Below, piece by piece: positions 25,859-33,785 of a stretch of DNA of 64,000 nucleotides. Positions within the stretch are counted from its first letter, which is position 1. Each line of letters starts with the position of its first letter. The DNA lies in the NCBI RefSeq assembly GCF_028288185.1, contig NZ_JAQBOF010000036.1:1-64000 (forward strand), in the 5' to 3' direction. The position numbers and the translations under genes were made by a program. The notes below the pieces were generated by a model. That model saw nothing but the letters and a program-made list of their open reading frames with translations, was not told where the DNA came from and did not search any database. The DNA is from Mucilaginibacter sp. Its GTDB lineage: Bacteria > Bacteroidota > Bacteroidia > Sphingobacteriales > Sphingobacteriaceae.

Positions 25859-26761
25859 CTACTTTTTTACCGCTATCCTTAATTTTGCACTACGTGCCCT
25901 GTTATTGCTAAATATTTCTTCTTCTGACGCCGTTATCGCGCCGCGGCTTACCGCGTCAAATGGTTTTTGGTCATTACCAAAAAAATCCTTCTCCACCTCG
26001 CCGCTAAATTTGCCTTTGGCGATGAAGTTCTTTACCAGCCTATCCTCTAACGAGTGGTAAGACATTACCACCAACCTGCCACCTACCGCTAATACATCAG
26101 CCGTTTGTATTAAAAAATCCTTCAGCGCTTCCAGCTCCTGGTTAACTTCTATTCTTAACGCCTGGAAAACCTGCGCCAGATATTTATTTTCTTTACCCTT
26201 CGGGATGCGTGCCGAAATAACATTCTTCAAATCGGCAACGGTTATAATAGGCGCGTTTAACCGGGCAGTTACAATTGTATTTGCCAGCGATTTAGCATTC
26301 TGTATCTCACCATAAATACCGAAGATGCGGTGCAGTTCGGCCTCGGTATAACTGTTTACTACTTCTTTAGCACTTAGGTCAGATGCCTGGTTCATGCGCA
26401 TATCCAACTCCGCGTCAAAACGGATGGAGAAACCACGTTCGGCCTGGTCAAACTGGTATGATGACACGCCCAGATCAGCCAGTATCCCATCAACCGGGAT
26501 AGCGCCATGCAGGCGGCAAAAGTTTTTCAGGTATCTAAAATTTTGATCAATAAACTCAAAACGTTCATCGTCAATTATATTTTGCTGCGCATCGGCATCC
26601 TGATCAAACGCCAGCAATCTGCCGTCTTTTCCCAGGTGTTTTAATATTTCTTTGGAGTGGCCGCCACCGCCAAAGGTCACATCTACATAAGTGCCATCTT
26701 TTTTAATAGCCAGGCCATCAATACATTCCTGCAGCATTACGGGGTTATGATAAGTGCTCAT
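25859..26761 (-). CDS. rsmH: 16S rRNA N4-methylcytidine-1402 methyltransferase
   Basis: RsmH (MraW) methylates N4 of C1402 in the 16S rRNA decoding centre using S-adenosylmethionine. The SAM motif DVTFGGGGHSKEILKHLG, the LADLGVSSYQFDQAERGFS block and the late SYHSLEDRLVKNFIAKG block are all present. I chose the ATG at 26761 (MSTYHNPVMLQECI), which matches the family start and has AGGAGG a few bases upstream. An upstream in-frame ATG at 26779 would add MPEGGM. With either start the gene overlaps the end of mraZ. Confidence 0.97.
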   Translation of the reverse strand: MSTYHNPVMLQECIDGLAIKKDGTYVDVTFGGGGHSKEILKHLGKDGRLLAFDQDADAQQNIIDDERFEFIDQNFRYLKNFCRLHGAIPVDGILADLGVSSYQFDQAERGFSIRFDAELDMRMNQASDLSAKEVVNSYTEAELHRIFGIYGEIQNAKSLANTIVTARLNAPIITVADLKNVISARIPKGKENKYLAQVFQALRIEVNQELEALKDFLIQTADVLAVGGRLVVMSYHSLEDRLVKNFIAKGKFSGEVEKDFFGNDQKPFDAVSRGAITASEEEIFSNNRARSAKLRIAVKK

Positions 26762-27218
26762 CATTCCTCCTTCCGGCATTACCCATTACCTCTTCGGCAA
26801 GGTTTGCAAAGTTTTCGGGCTCGTTATCCAGTTGCGCGTTGTACGCTTCTTCGGCCCAAACCTCTATTTTGTTAAACTGGCATGATAACACCACATCGGC
26901 ATCAATGCCTGCATATTCTAATAACGACTTCGGCAAAAGCACCCGTCCGGCACTATCCAAACCCAATTCGGACGCGCCACGGGTGAAATACCTGATAAAT
27001 TCGCGGGTCTTTTTTTCGTATTGGTTAAGTTGGCTCAAGTCCTCAACTATCTTATTCCATTCTTTCCGGGTATAGATCACCAAATGTTTTTCGAAGCCAC
27101 GATTGATCACAAGGCCCTCATTAACAGCTTCGGGGAGCTGTTTTTTGAGGCCAACAGGGATCATCATCCGCCCTTTAGCATCCAGTTTACAATCAAATTC
27201 TCCTAAAAAATTAGACAT
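26745..27218 (-). CDS. mraZ: Transcriptional regulator MraZ
   Basis: MraZ is the autoregulatory DNA-binding protein encoded at the head of dcw clusters. The 157 residues contain two AbrB-like MraZ repeats, each with a DxKGR-type motif: CKLDAKGRMMIPVGLKKQL and LGLDSAGRVLLPKSLLEYA. The start at 27218 (MSNFLGEFDCKLDAKGR) is the family N-terminus. The frame can be extended 20 codons upstream, but that would run through the likely promoter region. Upstream lie GTGGG-type boxes in helical phase, the known form of MraZ operator, so the gene very likely controls its own cluster. Confidence 0.97.
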   Translation of the reverse strand: MSNFLGEFDCKLDAKGRMMIPVGLKKQLPEAVNEGLVINRGFEKHLVIYTRKEWNKIVEDLSQLNQYEKKTREFIRYFTRGASELGLDSAGRVLLPKSLLEYAGIDADVVLSCQFNKIEVWAEEAYNAQLDNEPENFANLAEEVMGNAGRRNDEHLS

Positions 27219-27260
27219 AGTTACACTTCGGCAATTATTGTAACGTAAAAGTAAATAGCT

Positions 27261-27333
27261 TTTACCACTTTTAGACACTTTTTCCCACTAAAAGTTTTCA
27301 ACAATCACTAAAATGTTTTTTCTTCCCACTTTA
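27261..27333 (-). promoter_or_regulatory. MraZ-box array upstream of mraZ
   Basis: On the minus strand five AGTG-type boxes occur in order: AAGTGGGAAG, TTAGTGATTG, TTAGTGGGAA, AAGTGTCTAA and AAGTGGTAAA. The distances between successive GTG positions are 21, 22, 10 and 10 bases, all near whole helical turns. MraZ is known to bind closely spaced direct repeats with a GTGGG core. A TACTTTTA -7-like box follows at 27253-27246, so binding would cover the promoter. Confidence 0.8.
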
Positions 27334-27340
27334 GGTAGCA

Positions 27341-27367
27341 AAAAACCCGACTAGCATCGGGTCCAAA
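27341..27367 (-). terminator. Terminator upstream of the mraZ promoter
   Basis: On the minus strand ACCCGA-TGCTAG-TCGGGT followed by five or six Ts forms a short intrinsic terminator. It should stop transcripts arriving from the ubiD-like gene and the palindromic element, insulating the dcw promoter. Confidence 0.7.
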
Positions 27368-27450
27368 AAATAGCTTAAAGCATGTTTTTATGCGATTAAT
27401 TGATTACCATGATGTTATGAATTTCGATTTAAGAGTGTTCGAAAGATTTA

Positions 27451-27672
27451 AGAGCCATGGGCTCGACACATATTGTAGCAACGGGTTTTAACCCGTTGAA
27501 GAATATGCCCCTTAATAATGAGTGCCATAGGCACGATGCATATTGGCTACAAGATTTGCGAATTACCCGGTTATATGGGCCGAACCTATGGTTCTTCGAC
27601 TTGTTTTTATTTTAATTTTCAACGGATTAAAATCCGTTGCTACAATATGGTGCGAGGCTACGCCTCTTGTGA
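27451..27672. repeat. Multi-palindrome structured element
   Basis: Two 30 bp arms (27471-27500 and 27618-27647) are inverted copies differing at two positions, and each arm is itself a palindrome (CAACGGG-TTTTAA-CCCGTTG against CAACGGA-TTAAAA-TCCGTTG). Four more mini-hairpins of 5 bp stem and 3-base loop lie around them: GAGCC-ATG-GGCTC, GTGCC-ATA-GGCAC, GAACC-TAT-GGTTC and GAGGC-TAC-GCCTC. No coding frame is supported. It looks like a dispersed, RNA- or DNA-structured repeat, possibly mobilised in trans. Confidence 0.75.
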
Positions 27673-27721
27673 TTTCGTTCGAAAAGTCCTAATTTAGATT
27701 TGAAAGTTACAACCGAAGGGT

Positions 27722-29551
27722 TTAAATAACCCCATACAAAACCCCACCAACTTCCCCCATCTTATCCACCATCTTCTCCACCTCAGGGTCCTTCACCAAT
27801 ACCGGTGCATGATGCGGTTTTATCCTTGCATCAATAATCAACGGGCCATAGCAGCCCCAGTGTTTATGCTCGGTAAATTCGTTAATGCCATAAATATCAT
27901 GCGATGGATTGCTGCGGGTAAAGGTTACCCAAACAAAGTTGTTAATATTTTGAGCGACAAAGGCGGCATCATCACATAATACCATTAGCGGGATCCCTGA
28001 TAGATCAGCCCCGGCAAAATGCTCTTGCAAAAACTCCATCATCAGGGGCATGTCACTGGTTCTTATATTGTTAGGAACCTCTACAGCGAGTACACCCGGC
28101 ATCACCATTTTATAATTGACGAATGGTTTTGGCAGTGTAAAATCTGTAGGCACATCGGCCCATAATTCCCGTTTTATTTCTCCTGCTACTGCCACTGCTA
28201 CTTTACTTCCTGAATTTAAGCCGCTGCCACTATAATCAAGCGTATCAATAGTGGTACGGGTATGAAAATGCAGATCGCGGGTCAGGTCTATGCGTTGCAG
28301 TATATGTGTCAAAAAACCGCTAATATCATTTACATCCAACTTAGGGTCATCCTCCTGCGCGGCAATGAACAAGTATTTGGCCAGACTTAGCTGGTTCTTG
28401 CCTAATATATGATTGGCAATGGTTAAAATCTCCTGTGGCTTTCTTTCTTTTATATAAGGTGTATAACGCTCGCTGCCTATGGCAAATAATAAAGGATGTA
28501 CGCCAGCCGCGTCAACCGCGTTAACGGCATGTAGTCCCGGAATTTCCTGCGGTAAAGCCGAGCCGGTAATCTCATGGATCAAAGCGCCAAAGCTTGTATC
28601 TTCCTGCGGTGGCCGACCCACTACGGTAAACGACCATACGGCATCCTTACGGTGATAAACGTTATGTACTTTTAATAACGGAAACGGATGCGCCAAGCTA
28701 TAATAACCCAAATGATCACCAAACGGACCTTCTGATTTATTTTCATGCGGCTCGACAGTTCCGGTGATGATAAAGTCCGCATCGGCAGAAATACAAAAAC
28801 CTTCCTCATCATAAAAATAACGGAACCTGCGGTTACCCAACGCGCCGGCAAAAGTCATTTCTGACAGTCCCTCGGGCAATGGCATTACCGCCGCTACCGG
28901 GTGCGATGGCGGGCCGCCTACAAATATGCTCACTTTTAAAGGCTGGCCCTTTGCATTGGCTTTGGTTTGATGTACGCCTATACCACGGTGCAGTTGGTAG
29001 TGCAGGCCAATCTCTTTATTTAATATATAATCATTACCTGCCATCTGTATACGGTACATGCCCAGGTTGGCGTTTATTACCCCGGGCTTATCGCTGTCCT
29101 CGGTATAAACTTGTGGCATGGTTACAAACGGGCCGCCATCTTTGGGCCAGTTTACAATTTGCGGCAGATCACTGATGTTACACTTTTCAAAGGCCCTCCT
29201 GCCAACCTTCATAGGCAAAGCCGATAGAGCGGTAAGTGCAACATTGGCGTATTTAAATGGATGTTTTAAGGCATGTAATGGGTCGTTCTTTACATCAACC
29301 AGTGTTTTAACTTTCTCTAGCGAATCGCGGAAAATAAACTTAGACCGCTCCAGCGTACCAAACAAATTAGATACCGCCGGGAATTTACTGCCTTTTACCT
29401 TCTCGAATAAAATAGCCGGGCCAGCGTGCTCAAACACGCGCAAATGTATTTGTGCCATTTGCAGATATGGGTCAATCTCTTCTTTTATACGTATTAAATG
29501 ACCGTGTTTTTCAAGGTCGGTAATGCAGACTTGTAAATTTGGGTAACCCAT
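27722..29551 (-). CDS. UbiD family decarboxylase (menaquinone biosynthesis type)
   Basis: UbiD enzymes decarboxylate aromatic or conjugated acids with prenylated FMN. The 609-residue protein starts MGYPNLQVCITDLEKHGHLI and carries the cofactor-site motif EGPFGDHLGYYS near residue 270. Its length and start resemble the subfamily assigned to the futalosine route of menaquinone synthesis rather than the shorter E. coli UbiD, so a role in quinone synthesis is likely but inferred. It is monocistronic. A CACCTTTG -7-like box lies on the minus strand at 29577-29570. Confidence 0.87.
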   Translation of the reverse strand: MGYPNLQVCITDLEKHGHLIRIKEEIDPYLQMAQIHLRVFEHAGPAILFEKVKGSKFPAVSNLFGTLERSKFIFRDSLEKVKTLVDVKNDPLHALKHPFKYANVALTALSALPMKVGRRAFEKCNISDLPQIVNWPKDGGPFVTMPQVYTEDSDKPGVINANLGMYRIQMAGNDYILNKEIGLHYQLHRGIGVHQTKANAKGQPLKVSIFVGGPPSHPVAAVMPLPEGLSEMTFAGALGNRRFRYFYDEEGFCISADADFIITGTVEPHENKSEGPFGDHLGYYSLAHPFPLLKVHNVYHRKDAVWSFTVVGRPPQEDTSFGALIHEITGSALPQEIPGLHAVNAVDAAGVHPLLFAIGSERYTPYIKERKPQEILTIANHILGKNQLSLAKYLFIAAQEDDPKLDVNDISGFLTHILQRIDLTRDLHFHTRTTIDTLDYSGSGLNSGSKVAVAVAGEIKRELWADVPTDFTLPKPFVNYKMVMPGVLAVEVPNNIRTSDMPLMMEFLQEHFAGADLSGIPLMVLCDDAAFVAQNINNFVWVTFTRSNPSHDIYGINEFTEHKHWGCYGPLIIDARIKPHHAPVLVKDPEVEKMVDKMGEVGGVLYGVI

Positions 29552-29612
29552 AGGGCAATTTTATTTGCACAAAGGTGCTTAAAATATCATAAGCAGGTCT
29601 GTAAATAATTAA

Positions 29613-30908
29613 TTAAAAAAGCGGTATGGTGTAATTTTTTATCGAATTAGTATCCCCCAGGAAAGACCAAGTTAGCCCGGTTATATAAGTGTTTAAAGCG
29701 TTATTTACCTGTTCTACAGATGCCATATAAACTAGCTGGGGGAAATCATCAGCATACTGCCAGTTACTGTCAATTTCTGACAGCGCCAGGTTTTCTGTTA
29801 CGGCCAAATTACTTTGTTGGTTTATAAAGCTTGTAATAATAAATGCGTTTTTTAGGCGGGCTAACCATTCTTCATTTACGCCTGTTCTTTGCAGATTCTT
29901 AATAGTTTTAACTATTTCATCAATAGCCTGTTGGGGAGTATTAGTAACCAAACTAATAACCATATGAGGCATTTGCATGGTTGAGCAATCGGCATTTATA
30001 GTATTTACTAGTTGCGCTTTGGTTAAGTTATAATAAAGCGTGGCGCTTAATGCCGCCACACCCAATTTAAACGGTATAAAGTCCGGGCTTTTTACAATTG
30101 GCGCATTAGACATTGCCGAAACGTAGTTACTTGGTATATTTTTCTGCTGGGTAATAATTTTATTGCCGCTTAATACCGGAGCCTCATAAAAAGGTTGGTC
30201 GTATTGTTTTGATCTAATATTCCCGAATGACAACAGTATTTTTTCTTTAAGCTCATCCTTAGTTATATTACCTACTACAACTATAAATAGTTTTTCTTTG
30301 CTTAAAAGAACATTGTTATAATAATCTTTTATATCAGCGGCAGTAATATTGTTTAAAGTAGCATCAGTTCCGTACGGATCTATACCATAGGATGTTCCCT
30401 TATAAGCATTAAGCAGTAATATTTTAGAAACATCCACTATTGGTCTTGAGCCCATTAATTTATTATCAGAAATTATCTTATTTCTGAGCAATTGAACCTC
30501 ACCAGCTTGAAAAGTAGGGTTCATTACAATATCGGCAAACATATCCCATCCCTTGTCAAAATATTTAGAAATACAGTTTAGCTGTATAAAGCCATAATCA
30601 AAACTCGATGCCCCTGAAAAATATATATCATACTTATCACTGGTATCACGCAGTGCATTAGCCGTATAGTTTTGTGTTCCGCACTCTACAGCTCCACGTA
30701 ACGCAAACTGTTCAATACCTGCTTTCTCTTTCGAAAAATTAGTCACACCGCCCCGAAAATATATCCCTACATTAATGACCTTCTTTTGCGAAGGCTTAAA
30801 TATTACTTTGATACCGCCTACATCAAATGAAGTTGCCGTATTTATAGTTTGAGCAATTGCAGTAATATTTATGAAAATAGCTGCGATGATGGTTATTAAC
30901 GATTTCAT
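29613..30908 (-). CDS. M16 peptidase family protein, zinc motif lost
   Basis: The 431-residue secreted protein has a signal peptide (MKSLITIIAAIFINITAIAQ) and the two-domain fold of the M16 (pitrilysin/processing peptidase) family. Where active members have HxxEH, this one reads GIEQFALRGAVEC, with no histidines, so it cannot bind zinc as usual. It follows another M16 homologue, also with a damaged motif. The start chosen is the ATG at 30908, just before the signal peptide; a longer frame to 30941 runs back into the preceding gene. Confidence 0.82.
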   Translation of the reverse strand: MKSLITIIAAIFINITAIAQTINTATSFDVGGIKVIFKPSQKKVINVGIYFRGGVTNFSKEKAGIEQFALRGAVECGTQNYTANALRDTSDKYDIYFSGASSFDYGFIQLNCISKYFDKGWDMFADIVMNPTFQAGEVQLLRNKIISDNKLMGSRPIVDVSKILLLNAYKGTSYGIDPYGTDATLNNITAADIKDYYNNVLLSKEKLFIVVVGNITKDELKEKILLSFGNIRSKQYDQPFYEAPVLSGNKIITQQKNIPSNYVSAMSNAPIVKSPDFIPFKLGVAALSATLYYNLTKAQLVNTINADCSTMQMPHMVISLVTNTPQQAIDEIVKTIKNLQRTGVNEEWLARLKNAFIITSFINQQSNLAVTENLALSEIDSNWQYADDFPQLVYMASVEQVNNALNTYITGLTWSFLGDTNSIKNYTIPLF

Positions 30909-30918
30909 TTTTTTATTA

Positions 30919-32289
30919 TTAATCAGCTTTAAAAAAATCATCTGTTTTTAATTGAGACCTTAACTCAGGGCTTATTAATAAGCCTGCACAGTAAGGCTTG
31001 TTTTTTATGTATTTACGTACATATGCCTGCAAATCTGCTTTATTTATTTTCTGTAGATTATCTAAATAAGTAAAATAATAATTTAGCGAGGCTGATGCCC
31101 ACCAGAATGCTAAGGTATTAACAAAATTAGATGAAATTTCTTCGCGCCGTATTTGGCCAATTTCAAGCTTCCGTTGGGCTGTTGCTATTTGTTGGGCTGT
31201 TATATAATCATCAGAATCAAATAAATTGATCTGTCTTTTCGCTTCGGCCAAACATTCTTTGATTTTTAAAGGGTTGGGCTTTATCATAAATGTTATTGGG
31301 CCGCCCCTGCGTAATGTTAAATAATTAAAGTCTATTTCTAACGCTAAGCCTGATTGTAAAAGTGCTTTTTTTAACCTGGACGTATTTTGCATTACAATAT
31401 TTGAAAATACATCAGCAGTATAAGTAGACTGGATATCCATTTGTGTATTTGGGCCTTGCCAGCCTAATGTAATGTAAGGCACAGTTGCCGTGGCAGACTC
31501 CACAGTAAAGTATTGCGTTTTTATAATTGGTTTAAATAGTGGCACCTGCCATTTTTTAAACGGATCAAACACAGACGATTGCCAACTGGCAAAAAGTTCA
31601 TTAACTTTTGTAAATATTTTTTCGTGTGATATGGAGCCCGCTATAGTAAGCAATGCGTTATTAGGGTAATAATATCGTTTTTGTACAGAATCCATTAACG
31701 ATAAAGTAGCTGACTGGATACTTGCATGATTGCCAATTGCCCTTTTACGATTATAAAGATTACCCCATAAATGCTGATCTACAGCTGCACCAAGGGCAAA
31801 CAGGCTGTTTGTTTCTTTCACCTGTAATTCTCTATTTGAAATACCTTTAGCTTCGGCCAGGCTCTTTTCGTCAAGAAGCGGAAAACGCATGGCCGAATTC
31901 ATATATCTTAGTCCTTCATCTACACCTATATTTGGCATCGTAAAATGACATTCGGCTTTTTCCTCTGCAGCACTGGTATTTCTAATCATGCCAGATTTAC
32001 TTGCATAATAGGCAACCATGTCACTGCTGCCATAGTCTTTGTTTGCCCTAAACAGCATGTTATGATACATATAGGTAAGGCCGCTATAAATCGGCGACTC
32101 TGTAAAAGAGCCATTTTTAAACGTCATGGAGATAGTAACCAGCGGGACACTATTATCTTCTATAACCAACACAGTTAACCCATTGGGTAGTTTTTGCGAA
32201 AAGATATTCTCTCGTAATTGAGTTTGCGCTTTAACTGCGGTAATTACAAAGCAGGATAAAAGCATTAAGATGTAGCTCTTTAGGATCAT
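30919..32289 (-). CDS. M16 peptidase family protein, degenerate zinc motif
   Basis: This is the first gene of a two-gene M16 pair, with 456 residues and a signal peptide ending near AVKAQ. In the motif position where active enzymes read GLAHFLEHMMFKGT, it has GLTYMYHNMLFRAN, so both zinc histidines and the catalytic glutamate are replaced. The downstream helix ISNRELQVKETN is retained in outline. Bacteroidota often pair one active and one inactive M16 subunit; here both appear inactive. A periplasmic scaffold or binding function is possible. Confidence 0.82.
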   Translation of the reverse strand: MILKSYILMLLSCFVITAVKAQTQLRENIFSQKLPNGLTVLVIEDNSVPLVTISMTFKNGSFTESPIYSGLTYMYHNMLFRANKDYGSSDMVAYYASKSGMIRNTSAAEEKAECHFTMPNIGVDEGLRYMNSAMRFPLLDEKSLAEAKGISNRELQVKETNSLFALGAAVDQHLWGNLYNRKRAIGNHASIQSATLSLMDSVQKRYYYPNNALLTIAGSISHEKIFTKVNELFASWQSSVFDPFKKWQVPLFKPIIKTQYFTVESATATVPYITLGWQGPNTQMDIQSTYTADVFSNIVMQNTSRLKKALLQSGLALEIDFNYLTLRRGGPITFMIKPNPLKIKECLAEAKRQINLFDSDDYITAQQIATAQRKLEIGQIRREEISSNFVNTLAFWWASASLNYYFTYLDNLQKINKADLQAYVRKYIKNKPYCAGLLISPELRSQLKTDDFFKAD

Positions 32290-32485
32290 ATAAGGTTTAG
32301 TATTTACCCTGTTAAATTAAAAAAAAATATTTTAATTGGCAATTTATTTACCGCCCCTCCTATTTAATTTATGAAACCCTAAAAACGCCAAGCATTGCGT
32401 CTCTACTAAATCCATAGATAAACATTAAACATCGTGCTTAAAAAAAGTTATTATTACTTTTAGGGCCTAAACGTTTTGTGTTTAT

Positions 32486-33322
32486 ATGTCGGTTATTGAG
32501 CTTACGCTAATTATACTCATCGGCTCGTACTTCGCGGGTTTACTAGGTTCATTAACCGGTTTGGGCGGCGGGTTCATAATTATTCCCTTACTTACCTTAT
32601 TACTTCACGTTGATATTCACTACGCCATTGGCGCATCTTTAGTATCAGTAATAGCAACTTCATCGGGCTCGGCAGCTGCTTATGTTAAGGAGGGCATTAC
32701 CAATATGCGACTAGGCATGTTTTTAGAAATAGCTACAACGGCCGGCGCATTAGCGGGGGCTATCCTGGCCATATATACACCTACGCATTATATTGCCATA
32801 TTATTTGGGTTGATTTTGATATTATCGGCAATAATGTCGCTACGCAAAAAAACGCGGCAAATAACCCAACACAAAAGCTATCTGGCCCAAAAGTTAAAAC
32901 TTAACAGCAGCTACCCTACCACTGATGGCATGCTCGAATATGGTGTAAGCAATGTAACCGGCGGCTTTTTTATGATGCTTTTTGCGGGCGTTATATCGGG
33001 TTTAATAGGGATAGGTTCCGGCGCGTTAAAAGTTGTGGCTATGGATAATATTATGCGGATACCTTTTAAAGTGTCAACCACTACCAGTAATTTTATGATA
33101 GGTGTTACCGCGGCAGCTAGTGCGGTTGTTTATTTGCAACGGGGTTATATTGATCCGGCCCTTTCTATGCCCGTGGTTATAGGCGTATTACTGGGTGCAA
33201 TAACCGGCTCGAAAATTTTGGTGCAAAGCACCTCTTCCAAATGGATACGGGTAATATTTTCGGTAATAATAAGCGTATTGGCTGTACAAATGATCTATAA
33301 GGGTGTAATGGGTAAGATATAG
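32486..33322 (+). CDS. TauE/SafE family sulfite or anion exporter
   Basis: The 278-residue membrane protein has about eight transmembrane helices and the two related halves typical of TauE/SafE (GSLTGLGGGFIIIPLLTLLL near the start and ISGLIGIGSGALKVVAMD in the second half). Members export sulfite, sulfonates or other organic anions, but the substrate here is unknown. It is followed after about 85 bases by a DUF1634 gene, a pair that recurs widely and suggests the DUF1634 protein is an accessory subunit. Confidence 0.9.
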   Translation: MSVIELTLIILIGSYFAGLLGSLTGLGGGFIIIPLLTLLLHVDIHYAIGASLVSVIATSSGSAAAYVKEGITNMRLGMFLEIATTAGALAGAILAIYTPTHYIAILFGLILILSAIMSLRKKTRQITQHKSYLAQKLKLNSSYPTTDGMLEYGVSNVTGGFFMMLFAGVISGLIGIGSGALKVVAMDNIMRIPFKVSTTTSNFMIGVTAAASAVVYLQRGYIDPALSMPVVIGVLLGAITGSKILVQSTSSKWIRVIFSVIISVLAVQMIYKGVMGKI

Positions 33323-33407
33323 TTATTAGAGATTAGTGATTAAAGATTAGGAATGCAAATTTAATATCTACACTAACTTACCAATTAACTAATGAACAAT
33401 TGAACTA

Positions 33408-33785
33408 ATGAACAAATTAAAAGACACCGATATACAAGCAACTATTGGCTGGGTATTACGTACCGGGGTAATATTATCTATAGCGATCGTGCTTTTTGGC
33501 GGGGCGGTATATATATATCGTCATGGGCATGATATTGCAAACTATAGCACATTTAAAGATGAGTCTGATTTTGCGCAACTAACCGGCATTATAAACGGGA
33601 TACTAACTTTCAGAGGCAGGGCAATTATACAGGGCGGCATAATTTTGTTAATAGCTACACCTATAATAAGGGTTGCGTTTTCGGCTATTGGGTTTTTGTT
33701 CGAGAAGGATTACCTGTATACCGGTATTACTTTACTTGTTTTACTTATTATTTTTATAAGTATGCTTAGCGGGCACACGGGTTAA
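33408..33785 (+). CDS. DUF1634 domain membrane protein
   Basis: This 125-residue protein has three predicted transmembrane helices (LRTGVILSIAIVLFGGAVYI, GGIILLIATPIIRVAFSAIG and ITLLVLLIIFISML). It matches the DUF1634 pattern, whose genes commonly sit beside TauE/SafE exporters, as here. No catalytic motif is visible. Its stop codon overlaps the stop of the convergent outer-membrane protein gene within a TTAA, with no terminator between them. Confidence 0.85.
   Translation: MNKLKDTDIQATIGWVLRTGVILSIAIVLFGGAVYIYRHGHDIANYSTFKDESDFAQLTGIINGILTFRGRAIIQGGIILLIATPIIRVAFSAIGFLFEKDYLYTGITLLVLLIIFISMLSGHTG

Noticed and set aside
27219..27278. Longer mraZ start at 27278
   Set aside because: The added 20 codons overlap the predicted promoter and operator boxes and are not MraZ-like.
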